Positions 1-8,096 of a stretch of DNA of 31,334 bases are shown here, in pieces (within the stretch, counting starts at the first letter, position 1; every line of letters starts with the position of its first letter). This DNA comes from a virus. The translations under genes were made by a program, and so were the position numbers. The notes beneath the pieces were generated by a model. The model saw only the letters and a list, made by a program, of their open reading frames with translations. It had not been told where the DNA came from and made no database searches. The DNA is taken from IMG/VR virus record IMGVR_UViG_3300022540_000277, positions 1-31,334 of that record, one strand, 5' to 3'.

Positions 1-55
1 GACTTAGTTCAAATGGTGCTGAAGTATTAAGTGTTGGTAAGAGTAGTTTTGAAGC
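1..55 (+). repeat. Terminal direct repeat, left copy (55 bp)
   Basis: Bases 1-55 are identical to 31280-31334. A short exact end overlap is the usual sign of a circular (or terminally redundant/permuted) genome assembled by a k-mer assembler. The same motif, with one mismatch over most of its length, also occurs at 298-352 inside the fibre repeats, so a repeat-induced join is possible. Confidence 0.95.
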
Positions 56-1799
56 ATGGGCTGCGGCTTGGTCAGCTTTTCAACTTGGCGGCAATGCAAA
101 TTTATTCGCTCAACAGGGTGAAGGAGCAAGTAACCAATTTAATATTTTACAAAACGCATATTTTGATGGTAGTTATAAATACATTTCAACTGACGAAGCA
201 AGTTATGCTCAACAATCAAATGGCGACCATAAATGGTATTCAGCAGCAAGTGGAACAGCAGGAAATGCTATTACTTGGACTGAAACAATGCGAACTGGTA
301 TTAGTTCAAACGGTGCTGAAGTATTAAGTGTTGGTAAGAGTAGTTTTGAAGCGTGGTCAACAACTTATTCAGCATTACAGGTTGGTGGTAACTCATCAAT
401 TATGACTACAGCAGCAGAGCAAGCGAACACAAACTTAATAATTGTAAACAACGCTTATAACGATGGTGGTTGGAAATATATTTCAACCGATGAAGCAAGT
501 TACACAGACCAAACTGGTGGGGCTCATAAATTCTTGAGTACGGCAAGTGGAACAGCAGGAAATGCTATTACTTGGACTGAAACAATGCGAACAGGACTTA
601 GTTCAAATGGTGCAGAAGTATTGAGTGTTGGTAATACAAGTATTGAAGCATGGGGAGCTGGTAGACAAACATTACAGCTTGGTAGTACGTCAGCCATCAT
701 GGAAAGTTATATCTTACAAAATGCATTATTTGATGGAAGTGCTTGGAAATATAGAGCAACAAATTCTGCGAGTTATGAAATACAGAGTGCTGGTACTCAT
801 CAATGGAATAGTGCGCCAAGTGGAACAGCAGGTACAAATATTTCTTGGACTGAAACAATGCGAACAGGACTTAGTTCAAATGGCGCTGAAGTATTGAGTG
901 TTGGTAAGAGTACAATTGAAAATTTTGGGAATGGTTGGTCAGTATTACAAGTTGGTGGCACTGGTAGCATATTCTCGCAAAATACTGAAGTAGCAGGTCG
1001 CGCTCTTCACGTCGCACAGAATGCTTATTTTGATGGTTCAAATTACAAATATATTTTAACTGATGAAGCGTCAGATTACTATCAAGTTGCCGGCAATCAT
1101 GTTTGGCAAACCGCAGCAAGTGGAACAGCGGATACAGCGATTTCTTGGACTGAAAGCATGCGAATTGATACGAGTGGTGATGTGTTGGTTGGTAAGACAA
1201 CCTCCAACTTTGCAGTGGCTGGTATTGAATTAAAAGGCACTGGGGGAACTGAATTAACTCGTGATGGGAACACTGTCTTGCATATCAACCGATTAACAAA
1301 TGATGGAACTTTAGTATCTTTTTACCAGGCAGGGTCATCCGAGGGTTCAATCTCTGTATCTGGCACAACCATTACATACGGTACTTTTTGTGGTGGTCAC
1401 AATAGTCAACTATCAGATTTATCTGTTCCTAATCTTGAAAAAGGTACGGTTGTTGAAACAATTGATGAAATGTGTGAATGGACTCTTGAAGATGGATCAG
1501 CTAAAGACAATGATCAATTAGTTAAGTTTAAAGTATCCGATACAGTAAAATCAAAACGTGTTTATGGTATTTTTAGTAATCTACACGAAAATGGAGACGC
1601 GAACATACATGCACTTGGTGCAACTGTAATACGTGTTACTGGAGCTTGTGCAGGTGGTGATTTGTTAGAATCAAATGGAGACGGCACAGCTAAAGTCCAA
1701 GCAGACGATATTATTCGTAGCTCGACAATAGGTAAAGTAACAAAAGGCGACGCTGATGTTGCAGTAACGTTAGTCACTTGCGTTCTTTATTGTGGGTAA
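1..1799 (+). CDS. Tail fibre protein, C-terminal part (5' end lies at the right end of the window)
   Basis: The reading frame is open from the first complete codon at base 3 to TAA at 1797-1799 (598 residues) and is in frame with the gene starting at 29776 when the 55-base end overlap is joined, giving about 1100 residues. The first 390 residues are four tandem units of 91-99 residues. Each unit starts with LSSNGAEVLSVG, has a variable centre containing KYI.TDEASY-like blocks, and ends ASGTAGN.I(T/S)WTETMRTG. The array decays into MRIDTSGDVLVGKTT, a phrase frequent in phage fibres. The last ~150 residues (VYGIFS, GDLLESNGDGTAKVQ, RSSTIGKV) resemble a C-terminal fibre domain seen in many environmental phages. 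It is inferred to be a trimeric receptor-binding fibre. The Met at base 288 is internal, not a start. Confidence 0.85.
   Translation, partial: LSSNGAEVLSVGKSSFEAWAAAWSAFQLGGNANLFAQQGEGASNQFNILQNAYFDGSYKYISTDEASYAQQSNGDHKWYSAASGTAGNAITWTETMRTGISSNGAEVLSVGKSSFEAWSTTYSALQVGGNSSIMTTAAEQANTNLIIVNNAYNDGGWKYISTDEASYTDQTGGAHKFLSTASGTAGNAITWTETMRTGLSSNGAEVLSVGNTSIEAWGAGRQTLQLGSTSAIMESYILQNALFDGSAWKYRATNSASYEIQSAGTHQWNSAPSGTAGTNISWTETMRTGLSSNGAEVLSVGKSTIENFGNGWSVLQVGGTGSIFSQNTEVAGRALHVAQNAYFDGSNYKYILTDEASDYYQVAGNHVWQTAASGTADTAISWTESMRIDTSGDVLVGKTTSNFAVAGIELKGTGGTELTRDGNTVLHINRLTNDGTLVSFYQAGSSEGSISVSGTTITYGTFCGGHNSQLSDLSVPNLEKGTVVETIDEMCEWTLEDGSAKDNDQLVKFKVSDTVKSKRVYGIFSNLHENGDANIHALGATVIRVTGACAGGDLLESNGDGTAKVQADDIIRSSTIGKVTKGDADVAVTLVTCVLYCG
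3..1166 (+). repeat. Tandem coding repeats in tail fibre gene, units 2-5
   Basis: Units begin at 3, 300, 597 and 870 (periods 297, 297, 273 and about 297 bases) and continue the unit that starts at 30982. Conservation is highest at unit borders (SSNGAEVLSVG and ASGTAGN..W(T)ET/SMR) at both DNA and protein level, while the centres differ in sequence and length. Confidence 0.9.
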
Positions 1800-1800
1800 T

Positions 1801-2052
1801 ATGATGAGAAAACCAAACTTCTTAGACCGTTTACCAAAAGATAAATTGCTCCACTTCGCAATTGGGACAGTAGTAATGGCAGCGTGTATGTTGGTTTTAT
1901 CAATCAACCACTCACTTGCCATTACAGCACTAGTTGGAATAGGAATTGAAATTTATCAAAAAGTAACAAACACTGGCAACTTTGAATTAATGGACGCATT
2001 CGCAGTTATACTAGGTGGATTAGTTGTCGCATCAACAGGAATTCAATTATGA
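1801..2052 (+). CDS. Small two-helix membrane protein, possible lysis protein
   Basis: This encodes 83 residues. An upstream GTG (1792) is in frame and would overlap the fibre stop, but ATG at 1801 (or 1804) directly after that stop is the simpler start. After a polar N-terminus (RKPNFLDRLPKDKLLHF) there are two hydrophobic stretches, about residues 16-36 and 60-80, separated by EIYQKVTNTGNFELMDA. The KLLHF..G ... (D)A.A...GG pattern is common in small phage inner-membrane proteins of unknown role next to holins. It overlaps the next small membrane gene by 4 bases (ATGA), so the two are probably translationally coupled and act together. A holin or holin-partner role is an inference from size, topology and position after the fibre gene. 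Confidence 0.6.
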   Translation: MMRKPNFLDRLPKDKLLHFAIGTVVMAACMLVLSINHSLAITALVGIGIEIYQKVTNTGNFELMDAFAVILGGLVVASTGIQL

Positions 2053-2228
2053 AAGACCAGCTAAATAGAATAGAAGTCAAGCTCGATAAGGTGTTAGAGA
2101 CTTCGGTTGAAAGTAAAACTAAACTAAAATCTCATGCAACATTATTCAAAGGTGTAGGGTATTTAACAGTATTTGTGCTAACAATGCACGCAACTGATGC
2201 AATAGCTTACTTATCAAAATTTACATAA
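2049..2228 (+). CDS. Holin-like small membrane protein (XhlA-type layout)
   Basis: This 59-residue ORF starts at the ATG overlapping the previous stop (ATGA). Residues 1-30 (MKDQLNRIEVKLDKVLET...) have a heptad-like coiled-coil pattern, followed by one hydrophobic stretch (about residues 34-54, FKGVGYLTVFVLTMHATDAIAY). An N-terminal coiled coil plus a single C-terminal membrane helix in under 90 residues is the layout of the XhlA/haemolysin-type holin-associated family. The pairing with the preceding membrane protein suggests a two-protein lysis cassette. I cannot see a recognisable endolysin beside it. Family membership is inferred from architecture, not from a clear motif. Confidence 0.6.
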   Translation: MKDQLNRIEVKLDKVLETSVESKTKLKSHATLFKGVGYLTVFVLTMHATDAIAYLSKFT

Positions 2229-2238
2229 AGGAAATAAT

Positions 2239-2487
2239 ATGAAAATGAAACACAAAAAAGAAATGAAAGATGACATGTTAGCTAAAGTACTCTCATCTAT
2301 TATCGACAGCACTGGTGATACTACAGAAGATAGAATGAAGAAGAAAGGTATTAAGGTCATTGAATTAAATATACACGATCTTAATATGGATGAAGACGAA
2401 GAACATGACAATTATGACGAAGAAGGTATCGAATCAGATGACTTACTTGGAAAATTAAAAAAGAAAGCAAGAAATAAAAAGGGGTAA
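2239..2487 (+). CDS. Small highly charged hypothetical protein
   Basis: This encodes 82 residues, preceded by AAGGAAATAAT. The N-terminus is basic (MKMKHKKEMKDDM), the middle is strongly acidic (LNMDEDEEHDNYDEEGIESDD) and the C-terminus is basic again (KLKKKARNKKG). There is no hydrophobic segment and no recognised domain. It sits between the putative lysis pair and the virion connector gene and is probably co-transcribed with both. Candidate roles include an assembly chaperone or scaffold-like helper, but the sequence alone does not decide this. Confidence 0.7.
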   Translation: MKMKHKKEMKDDMLAKVLSSIIDSTGDTTEDRMKKKGIKVIELNIHDLNMDEDEEHDNYDEEGIESDDLLGKLKKKARNKKG

Positions 2488-2490
2488 TTT

Positions 2491-3399
2491 ATGAGTAATC
2501 ATTACACAACTACCGATTTAGTTAATAGCTTAAAACGTAGGATTTCAATACCTACCTCGCAAGCAACATACACAGATCAAGAACTGGTAGACTTTTTAAA
2601 CGATGAGTTTGAAGGCACCATTGTTCCTTTAATATCAAGTATTAGAGAAGATTTCTTTATCAGCTCAACAGACTTTACGGTTACAAATTCAACATCATCA
2701 TTTGCTATTCCTTCAAATGCGGTTGGTCAACGATTACGCGATATTGTATTAGTTGATAATGCAGGTGGTAATGAACATTTAACAAACCTGCCTCGATTGA
2801 GCTTAGAACAAATATCATCAGTTAGTGGTATTGGCGTATCTGGTTTTTATCTAGAAGGTAACACAGTTAAACTTTACCCAGTTGAAGGATGGGATGATAC
2901 ATTGCGTATGTATTATTTCAAACGACCAAACAAATTAGTACTTGTAAATAAAACGGGTAAAATATCATCAATTGCTGGTGATGTTGTCACATTAGAAAGT
3001 GTGCCTAGCAGTTGGACAACTGCGACTATTGTAAATGTCATCACACCAGATCAACCATTTTCAGCTACAGAAAACTTAACAATTTCACTAATTAGTGGTA
3101 ATGATGTCACTTTAAGTTCAACAACTGGCTTAGCTGCCGGTGACTATGTAGCTGTTCAAGGTGAATCACCTATTGCACAAATGCCAAGTGAGGCCAATCA
3201 ATTATTAATGCAGGCAGTTAAGGTTGAAGTATCAGATGCTATGGGCGACGAAGAAATGATTATTTCAGCAAAAGCTAAATATAAACAATTGCAAATTCAT
3301 TTAATGAAAGCACTTACACCTAGAGTAGACGGACAAGTTAAAAAAGTAGTAAGTAGAAATAACGTATTCTCACAAGGACTTAATAGAGGGCATTACTAA
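2491..3399 (+). CDS. Head-tail connector / adaptor-like virion protein
   Basis: This encodes 302 residues with ribosome site AAAAAGGGG upstream. The N-terminus (YTTTDLVNSLKRRISIPTSQATYTDQELVDFLNDEF) matches the helical start typical of phage adaptor proteins that dock under the portal. It is followed by a beta-rich region (IPSNAVGQRLRDIVLV, GFYLEGNTVKLYPVEGW, MYYFKRP). Residues ~150-230 hold an extra beta-rich module (VVTLESVPSSW, NDVTLSSTTGLAAGDYV). The C-terminal helices (EANQLLMQAVKVEVSDAMGDEE) complete the adaptor-like layout. It lies directly before the stabilisation/tail gene, whose start codon shares one base with this stop. The family is recognised from layout and context; the exact equivalent (P22 gp4-like or other) is not certain. 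Confidence 0.65.
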   Translation: MSNHYTTTDLVNSLKRRISIPTSQATYTDQELVDFLNDEFEGTIVPLISSIREDFFISSTDFTVTNSTSSFAIPSNAVGQRLRDIVLVDNAGGNEHLTNLPRLSLEQISSVSGIGVSGFYLEGNTVKLYPVEGWDDTLRMYYFKRPNKLVLVNKTGKISSIAGDVVTLESVPSSWTTATIVNVITPDQPFSATENLTISLISGNDVTLSSTTGLAAGDYVAVQGESPIAQMPSEANQLLMQAVKVEVSDAMGDEEMIISAKAKYKQLQIHLMKALTPRVDGQVKKVVSRNNVFSQGLNRGHY

Positions 3400-6143
3400 T
3401 GGCACAAACTCTTAATTTAAAAATTAGTGGTTTGTATACTCACCCAAACCCGTTCTCCGAAGTACCAGAAGGAGCATTATCTGTTGCTGACAATGTTGTA
3501 ATTGACAAAGATTCAACTATTGAGACACGCAGAGGTCAAAAACAGTACGGCGATCAAATCATAACATCATCAACTACAGTAGATCGCATGTTTGAGTATC
3601 AAAACACATTAATAGCACACCACGATTCAACATTGAAATATGACAGTGATGGCGCTGGCACATGGTCAAATTATACTGGCACTTTTGCACACCCAGACTC
3701 AGATTATTTAATGCGAAGTTTTCAACACAAGAAGAATTTTTATTTTACAACCGCAGCAGGTGTAAAAGTTCTTGATTTAATAACTAATGATCCAGTACCA
3801 GCAGGAGCTTATAAAGCACTAGGTGGCGTTGGAGTCACAACTGGGGCAACTGGATTCATGACAGATGATACCGCTATTGCATACAGAATTGTGTGGGGCA
3901 GAGTAGATGTAAATGATAATCTAGTACTAGGAACACCTAGTCAGCGAGTAATAGTAACTAATAGCTCTGGTGGAACACGAAACGGTAGTTTAACATTCGA
4001 TATACCAGATGGTGTTACAACCAATTGGAAGTATCAAGTTTATAGAAGTGGTGAAAGCGCAACTGCTGCAACAACCCCAGACGATGAATTACAACTGGTT
4101 TATGAAAATAATCCAACAGCAGGTGAGATAACAGCTCAATCATTAACGGTTACAGACACAACACCAGACAGTTTAAAAGGTGCTGCATTATACACGAACC
4201 AGACTCAACAAACAATATTACAAACGAATGATGAGCCACCATTTTGTAAAGACATGACCGAATATAAAGGTTACACATTATACGCTAACACAAAAACAAA
4301 ACACAGATACACACTGGATATGATAGCAGTCGGTGCAACTGAAGGTGTCCAAATAGATGACACGATTACAGTAGATGGCAACATATATACAGGTAAAGGG
4401 ATTCGAACATTTGCGTTCATTGATGGCGATGTAACTGTCGGTACTGATATAATTGCAGAAACAGCACATGGAATGACAACCGGGTTAGAAATTCAGTTAA
4501 CTACCACTGGAACATTACCGGCAGGTTTAGCGTTATCAACTAATTACTACATTATTAAAGTTGATGATGACAGTATTAAATTAGCAGCTTCTTATGCAGA
4601 TGCAGTAGCAGGAACACCAGCAGTAGATATCACAGCAGCAGCAAGTGGTGGTACACATACTGTAACTGCAACAACCGGTGAGAATGCGTTAGCAAATGAG
4701 TTTTATGTAGACGAAACAGGTACACCAGCACAGAATATTGATGCAACCACATTATCACTAATTAAAATAGTCAATCAAGATATATTGAACACAACCGTTT
4801 ATGCATATTACTTAAGTGGGTTTGAAGACGCACCGGGTAAAATATTGTTTGAAGAAAAAGCAATTGGTGGCTCGTCGTTCCCTGTTATATCAAGTAGAAG
4901 TACTTGTTGGATACCTAGATTACCGTCAAGCGGCACTACTGAGAGTTCTGTAAACGATGAATTTGCAAACAGGATTTATGTAAGTAAAGTTGATCAACCA
5001 GAAGCAGTCCCATTGTTAAATTATTTCTCACTTGGGTCAGCTAACTCACCGATTCAGCGCATAGTTGCATTACGTGATTCAGTAATAGTCTTTAAAGAAG
5101 ATGGTATATTTCGTGTCACTGGACAGAGCTATCCGTTTAACTCATTCCCATTTAATAATAGTATTAGATTGCAAGGTAAAGAATCAGCAGTAGTACTCGA
5201 CAATAGAATTTATGCGATGAGTGACCAGGGTGTAGTTGCAGTACATGACTCGGGTATTGAGGTTATTAGTAGACCTGTTGAGGCTTCTTTAGTTGAACTA
5301 TTAGGTGACGATTATACTCATTTTAAATCAACAGCGTTTGCAGTTGGTTATGAAAGTGACAGGCGTTACATTTTATACACTGTAACTGAAACAACAGATA
5401 CAGCGCCAACACAAGCTTGGGCATATAACACGATTACACGAAGTTGGACTCGTTGGACAACACCTCGTTCAGCAGGTATAGTGAAGATAAATGATGATAA
5501 ATTATACACAGCTCACTCAACTAGTGATTATGTTTATAAAGAGAGAAAGAATTTTAACACCACAGATTACGCGGATGAACAGTATCCAATTAATATCGTA
5601 AGTTATGCAGCTACCGTAATAACTCTTACAACATCAGCTAATGTAGTAGTTGGTCACACAATTACACAAGGCACTATTAACGGACTGGTTACAGCGATTA
5701 GCGGCAATGATGTAACTGTGAATATAACACATACATGGGCAAGTGGTGCAGCAACCACAAATAACCCGATTGTTAACACAGTTGAATGGGTGGAAGAAAC
5801 AGGTGGCAATATTGGATTAACTAAGCAATTTCAAGAGTGTACGTTTGTTTTTAGAAAGACAGGTTTTGAAGAAATTACGGCATTGTTTAGCGGTAACTTC
5901 ATTGATAATGAAACAGTCACTCTAGTACCACTAGGTCGTGGAGCTACTTGGGGTGGTGATACATGGGGCGCATTTACTTGGGGTGAGAATGTTCGAGCAA
6001 CTTTAATTAGAACTTTTGTCCCTAGAAACGCTCAACGAAGTAACTGGTTAAAGATAAAATTAACATTAAACGAATCATACACAAGTTTTTCACTAGCTGG
6101 TGTTTCTATAATGTTTCGTGAAATAGATTCAAAATTTAAATAA
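3399..6143 (+). CDS. Packaged-DNA stabilisation / tail tubular-type protein (P22 gp10-like)
   Basis: This 914-residue, beta-rich protein begins like tail stabilisation proteins (NPFSEVPEGALSVADNVVIDKDSTIETRRGQ). It carries the diagnostic central phrase IVALRDSVIVFKEDGIFRVTG (about residues 560-580), then DNRIYAMSDQGVVAVHDSGIEVIS and a YNTITRSWTRW repeat, consistent with the propeller-like fold of P22 gp10/T7 gp12-type proteins. About residues 327-435 contain an inserted beta module (TAHGMTTGLEIQLTTTGTLPAGL...ITAAASGGTHTV) that recurs in unrelated phage tail proteins. The C-terminus (SNWLKIKLT...FSLAGVSIMFREID) is typical of the family. It is inferred to close the portal channel and connect the neck to the fibre. 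It overlaps the previous stop by one base. Confidence 0.8.
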   Translation: MAQTLNLKISGLYTHPNPFSEVPEGALSVADNVVIDKDSTIETRRGQKQYGDQIITSSTTVDRMFEYQNTLIAHHDSTLKYDSDGAGTWSNYTGTFAHPDSDYLMRSFQHKKNFYFTTAAGVKVLDLITNDPVPAGAYKALGGVGVTTGATGFMTDDTAIAYRIVWGRVDVNDNLVLGTPSQRVIVTNSSGGTRNGSLTFDIPDGVTTNWKYQVYRSGESATAATTPDDELQLVYENNPTAGEITAQSLTVTDTTPDSLKGAALYTNQTQQTILQTNDEPPFCKDMTEYKGYTLYANTKTKHRYTLDMIAVGATEGVQIDDTITVDGNIYTGKGIRTFAFIDGDVTVGTDIIAETAHGMTTGLEIQLTTTGTLPAGLALSTNYYIIKVDDDSIKLAASYADAVAGTPAVDITAAASGGTHTVTATTGENALANEFYVDETGTPAQNIDATTLSLIKIVNQDILNTTVYAYYLSGFEDAPGKILFEEKAIGGSSFPVISSRSTCWIPRLPSSGTTESSVNDEFANRIYVSKVDQPEAVPLLNYFSLGSANSPIQRIVALRDSVIVFKEDGIFRVTGQSYPFNSFPFNNSIRLQGKESAVVLDNRIYAMSDQGVVAVHDSGIEVISRPVEASLVELLGDDYTHFKSTAFAVGYESDRRYILYTVTETTDTAPTQAWAYNTITRSWTRWTTPRSAGIVKINDDKLYTAHSTSDYVYKERKNFNTTDYADEQYPINIVSYAATVITLTTSANVVVGHTITQGTINGLVTAISGNDVTVNITHTWASGAATTNNPIVNTVEWVEETGGNIGLTKQFQECTFVFRKTGFEEITALFSGNFIDNETVTLVPLGRGATWGGDTWGAFTWGENVRATLIRTFVPRNAQRSNWLKIKLTLNESYTSFSLAGVSIMFREIDSKFK

Positions 6144-6154
6144 GGATAATCAAG

Positions 6155-6577
6155 ATGGCAAGTAAGGTACCGATTAGACGCATATATTTTCAAGATGTTA
6201 TCGATGAAGAAGGTAATGTAAATGCTGAGAAGCTATTATACCCTGTTAATACATTTATGGAATCAGTTTATCAATTGTTTGAAGGTAACATTGAGTTTGG
6301 TGTGAATATTAAAAGCCAAACAAAAACTTTAACATTTACAACAGAATCAGATTATACAAGCGCACAAAACTTCGTCCCGATTAAGTTCATAAATAGTTTA
6401 AATACTGTAGTGACAGGGGTCACGATGTTAAGAATTTTTAAAACACAAGATATTGAAGCGGTTATTACAAGCGCGGTAAGTATACAATGGAGTCCCAAAC
6501 AAAACGACGTGAGTTTAAATTATGTTAGCGGTCTCGCAGATTCAACACAATACACAATCGTATTGTTTATACTATAA
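6155..6577 (+). CDS. Hypothetical virion-associated protein
   Basis: This encodes 140 residues, preceded by TAAGGATAATCAAG. It starts MASKVPIRRIYFQDVIDEEGNVNAEKLLYPVNTFMESVYQLFEGNIEF, followed by alternating beta strands to the C-terminus (STQYTIVLFIL). Small proteins with a similar start are frequent directly after the gp10-like gene in related phage maps, which suggests a minor tail or neck component. No catalytic motif or membrane segment is visible. Function is unknown. Confidence 0.7.
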   Translation: MASKVPIRRIYFQDVIDEEGNVNAEKLLYPVNTFMESVYQLFEGNIEFGVNIKSQTKTLTFTTESDYTSAQNFVPIKFINSLNTVVTGVTMLRIFKTQDIEAVITSAVSIQWSPKQNDVSLNYVSGLADSTQYTIVLFIL

Positions 6578-6587
6578 GGAGTAAGCA

Positions 6588-8084
6588 ATGGCTTATGTAG
6601 TTAAAAAGAAAGATAAAGATTTAGAAAACGGCCAGGATCAAGTATCGCTATCAAATGTGGTAACCCCTGAAAGCGATTCAGCTGGTGGTGGTCAAGTCAA
6701 GAAGAAAGCAAAAGCAAACTATGTGAGTGGGGATCAATACGCAAAAGCAAATAAACCTCAAGTCACTAAATGGGGGGAAGAGTTAGCCGCCGATGTAGAT
6801 GAAACAGTTACAACCGGTTTAGATAGTGTTTCTAGTAGTGAAGACACATATGCTACTGGGCAAGAAGACCAAATAATATCAGATGATCCAGATTTAATCA
6901 CTACTGTTTTAGCTGACCCGACAGACTTATCTACCGGGGATACAGCTACAGTCAAACGATTGTTAGCCGGTGAGTACACACCGGGCACTCCAGAATACGA
7001 TGAAGCTATTAAAATTCAGGCAGGCATTGAAACTTTAGGTGAATTATATAAATCTGAAGAAGGGATTGCATCAACAATAGAAGCAGAAGGTGGTCGTTAT
7101 ACAGCCGGGATGAGAAAGTTTGACGCTATGATGCTCAGACAAAAACCAGAAACGGCAGCATTATTAGAGGGGCAAGGTGAAAAAGCAGCAGCTATTAGTG
7201 GTGCTATAGATGAAAGTGTAATATCTGCTGCGGCTTTAGATGATTTGATAGCCGCAGAAAATGCAGCTATCGGGGAGAAAAATCGCAAGTTGTTTGGTGA
7301 TGCTATAACTACAAATGAAGCTGAACGAGATAGATTACTTAAAGATAAAGCAGTTACTACTTTTGCTAAACAAACACAAGAAAGAGTAAAAACAATGGCA
7401 GATTTAACACCTCAAGAGCTTAGCTTGTTAGGATTAACCCCTGAACAGTATGATAACTGGAGAAATACAGTAACTACTAATAAGGCAACTAATGAAGCGA
7501 CAACTGCAATCGCGTTAGGTGAGTTAGATAGCCAAATTAACGCATTGTCAGACGCAATTGGACTTGCTGATGTTGCTGGCTCAGTAATTAGCCCGCCAGC
7601 GTGGGAAGCGGAGCTTGCAGCATTAACTTTAACAAGAGATAAGTTTGCAAATAAAGGCGAGTTAACGCAAGAAGAATTGCAGCTTATTAAAATGTCGCAA
7701 GCTCAGTACGATGATTATAGAAATAGACCAACATTTTCACAAATGCAATACAATGAATTACAAGCAAATGACCCTAGTAAGTTTGCAGATGTAGAAAGTA
7801 AATATGCGGCGTTAACTGCATTAATGGGAGCTGAAGGTGCAGCAGTACCGGATTATTCAACCTTAGATACATTAAGCGGTTATAATTTCGGTGATGTAGT
7901 ACAATACCCTAAAGAAATACTAGATATGTTAGCTTGGGAACAGGGCGGTGATGCGTACAATCCAATATTTGACAGTGTGCAACAATATACTCAGCCACTA
8001 GATGAAGTTGTGGAGCCAATTATTCAACCAGAAGAAGTTGCTGCTCCTAAAAAAATACCAATCAAAATTAACACTGGTTATTAA
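6588..8084 (+). CDS. Hypothetical virion protein, probable ejection/internal protein
   Basis: This encodes 498 residues with a strong ribosome site (AAGGAG, 6577-6582). The first ~110 residues are polar and low in complexity (KKKDKDLENG, SDSAGGGQVKKKAKAN), followed by alpha-helical Ala/Glu-rich sequence. An internal repeat is visible: DLTPQELSLLGLTPEQYDNWRN (from about residue 271) and ELTQEELQLIKMSQAQYDDYRN (from about 358). The C-terminus ends in a Pro/Val-rich tail (EPIIQPEEVAAPKKIPIKI). It is the first of four consecutive helical proteins in the position where P22-like phages keep DNA-ejection proteins. The role is inferred from position and composition only. Confidence 0.65.
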   Translation: MAYVVKKKDKDLENGQDQVSLSNVVTPESDSAGGGQVKKKAKANYVSGDQYAKANKPQVTKWGEELAADVDETVTTGLDSVSSSEDTYATGQEDQIISDDPDLITTVLADPTDLSTGDTATVKRLLAGEYTPGTPEYDEAIKIQAGIETLGELYKSEEGIASTIEAEGGRYTAGMRKFDAMMLRQKPETAALLEGQGEKAAAISGAIDESVISAAALDDLIAAENAAIGEKNRKLFGDAITTNEAERDRLLKDKAVTTFAKQTQERVKTMADLTPQELSLLGLTPEQYDNWRNTVTTNKATNEATTAIALGELDSQINALSDAIGLADVAGSVISPPAWEAELAALTLTRDKFANKGELTQEELQLIKMSQAQYDDYRNRPTFSQMQYNELQANDPSKFADVESKYAALTALMGAEGAAVPDYSTLDTLSGYNFGDVVQYPKEILDMLAWEQGGDAYNPIFDSVQQYTQPLDEVVEPIIQPEEVAAPKKIPIKINTGY

Positions 8085-8096
8085 GGAGAATAAAAT

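Noticed and set aside
31-327. 98-codon frame at the left end, similar one at 625-897 and at 30698-30976
   Set aside because: These are out-of-frame shadows of the fibre repeats and repeat with the same period.
1-1800. Diversity-generating retroelement targeting the fibre
   Set aside because: There is no reverse transcriptase gene and no template repeat with adenine-specific changes; unit differences are not biased to A.
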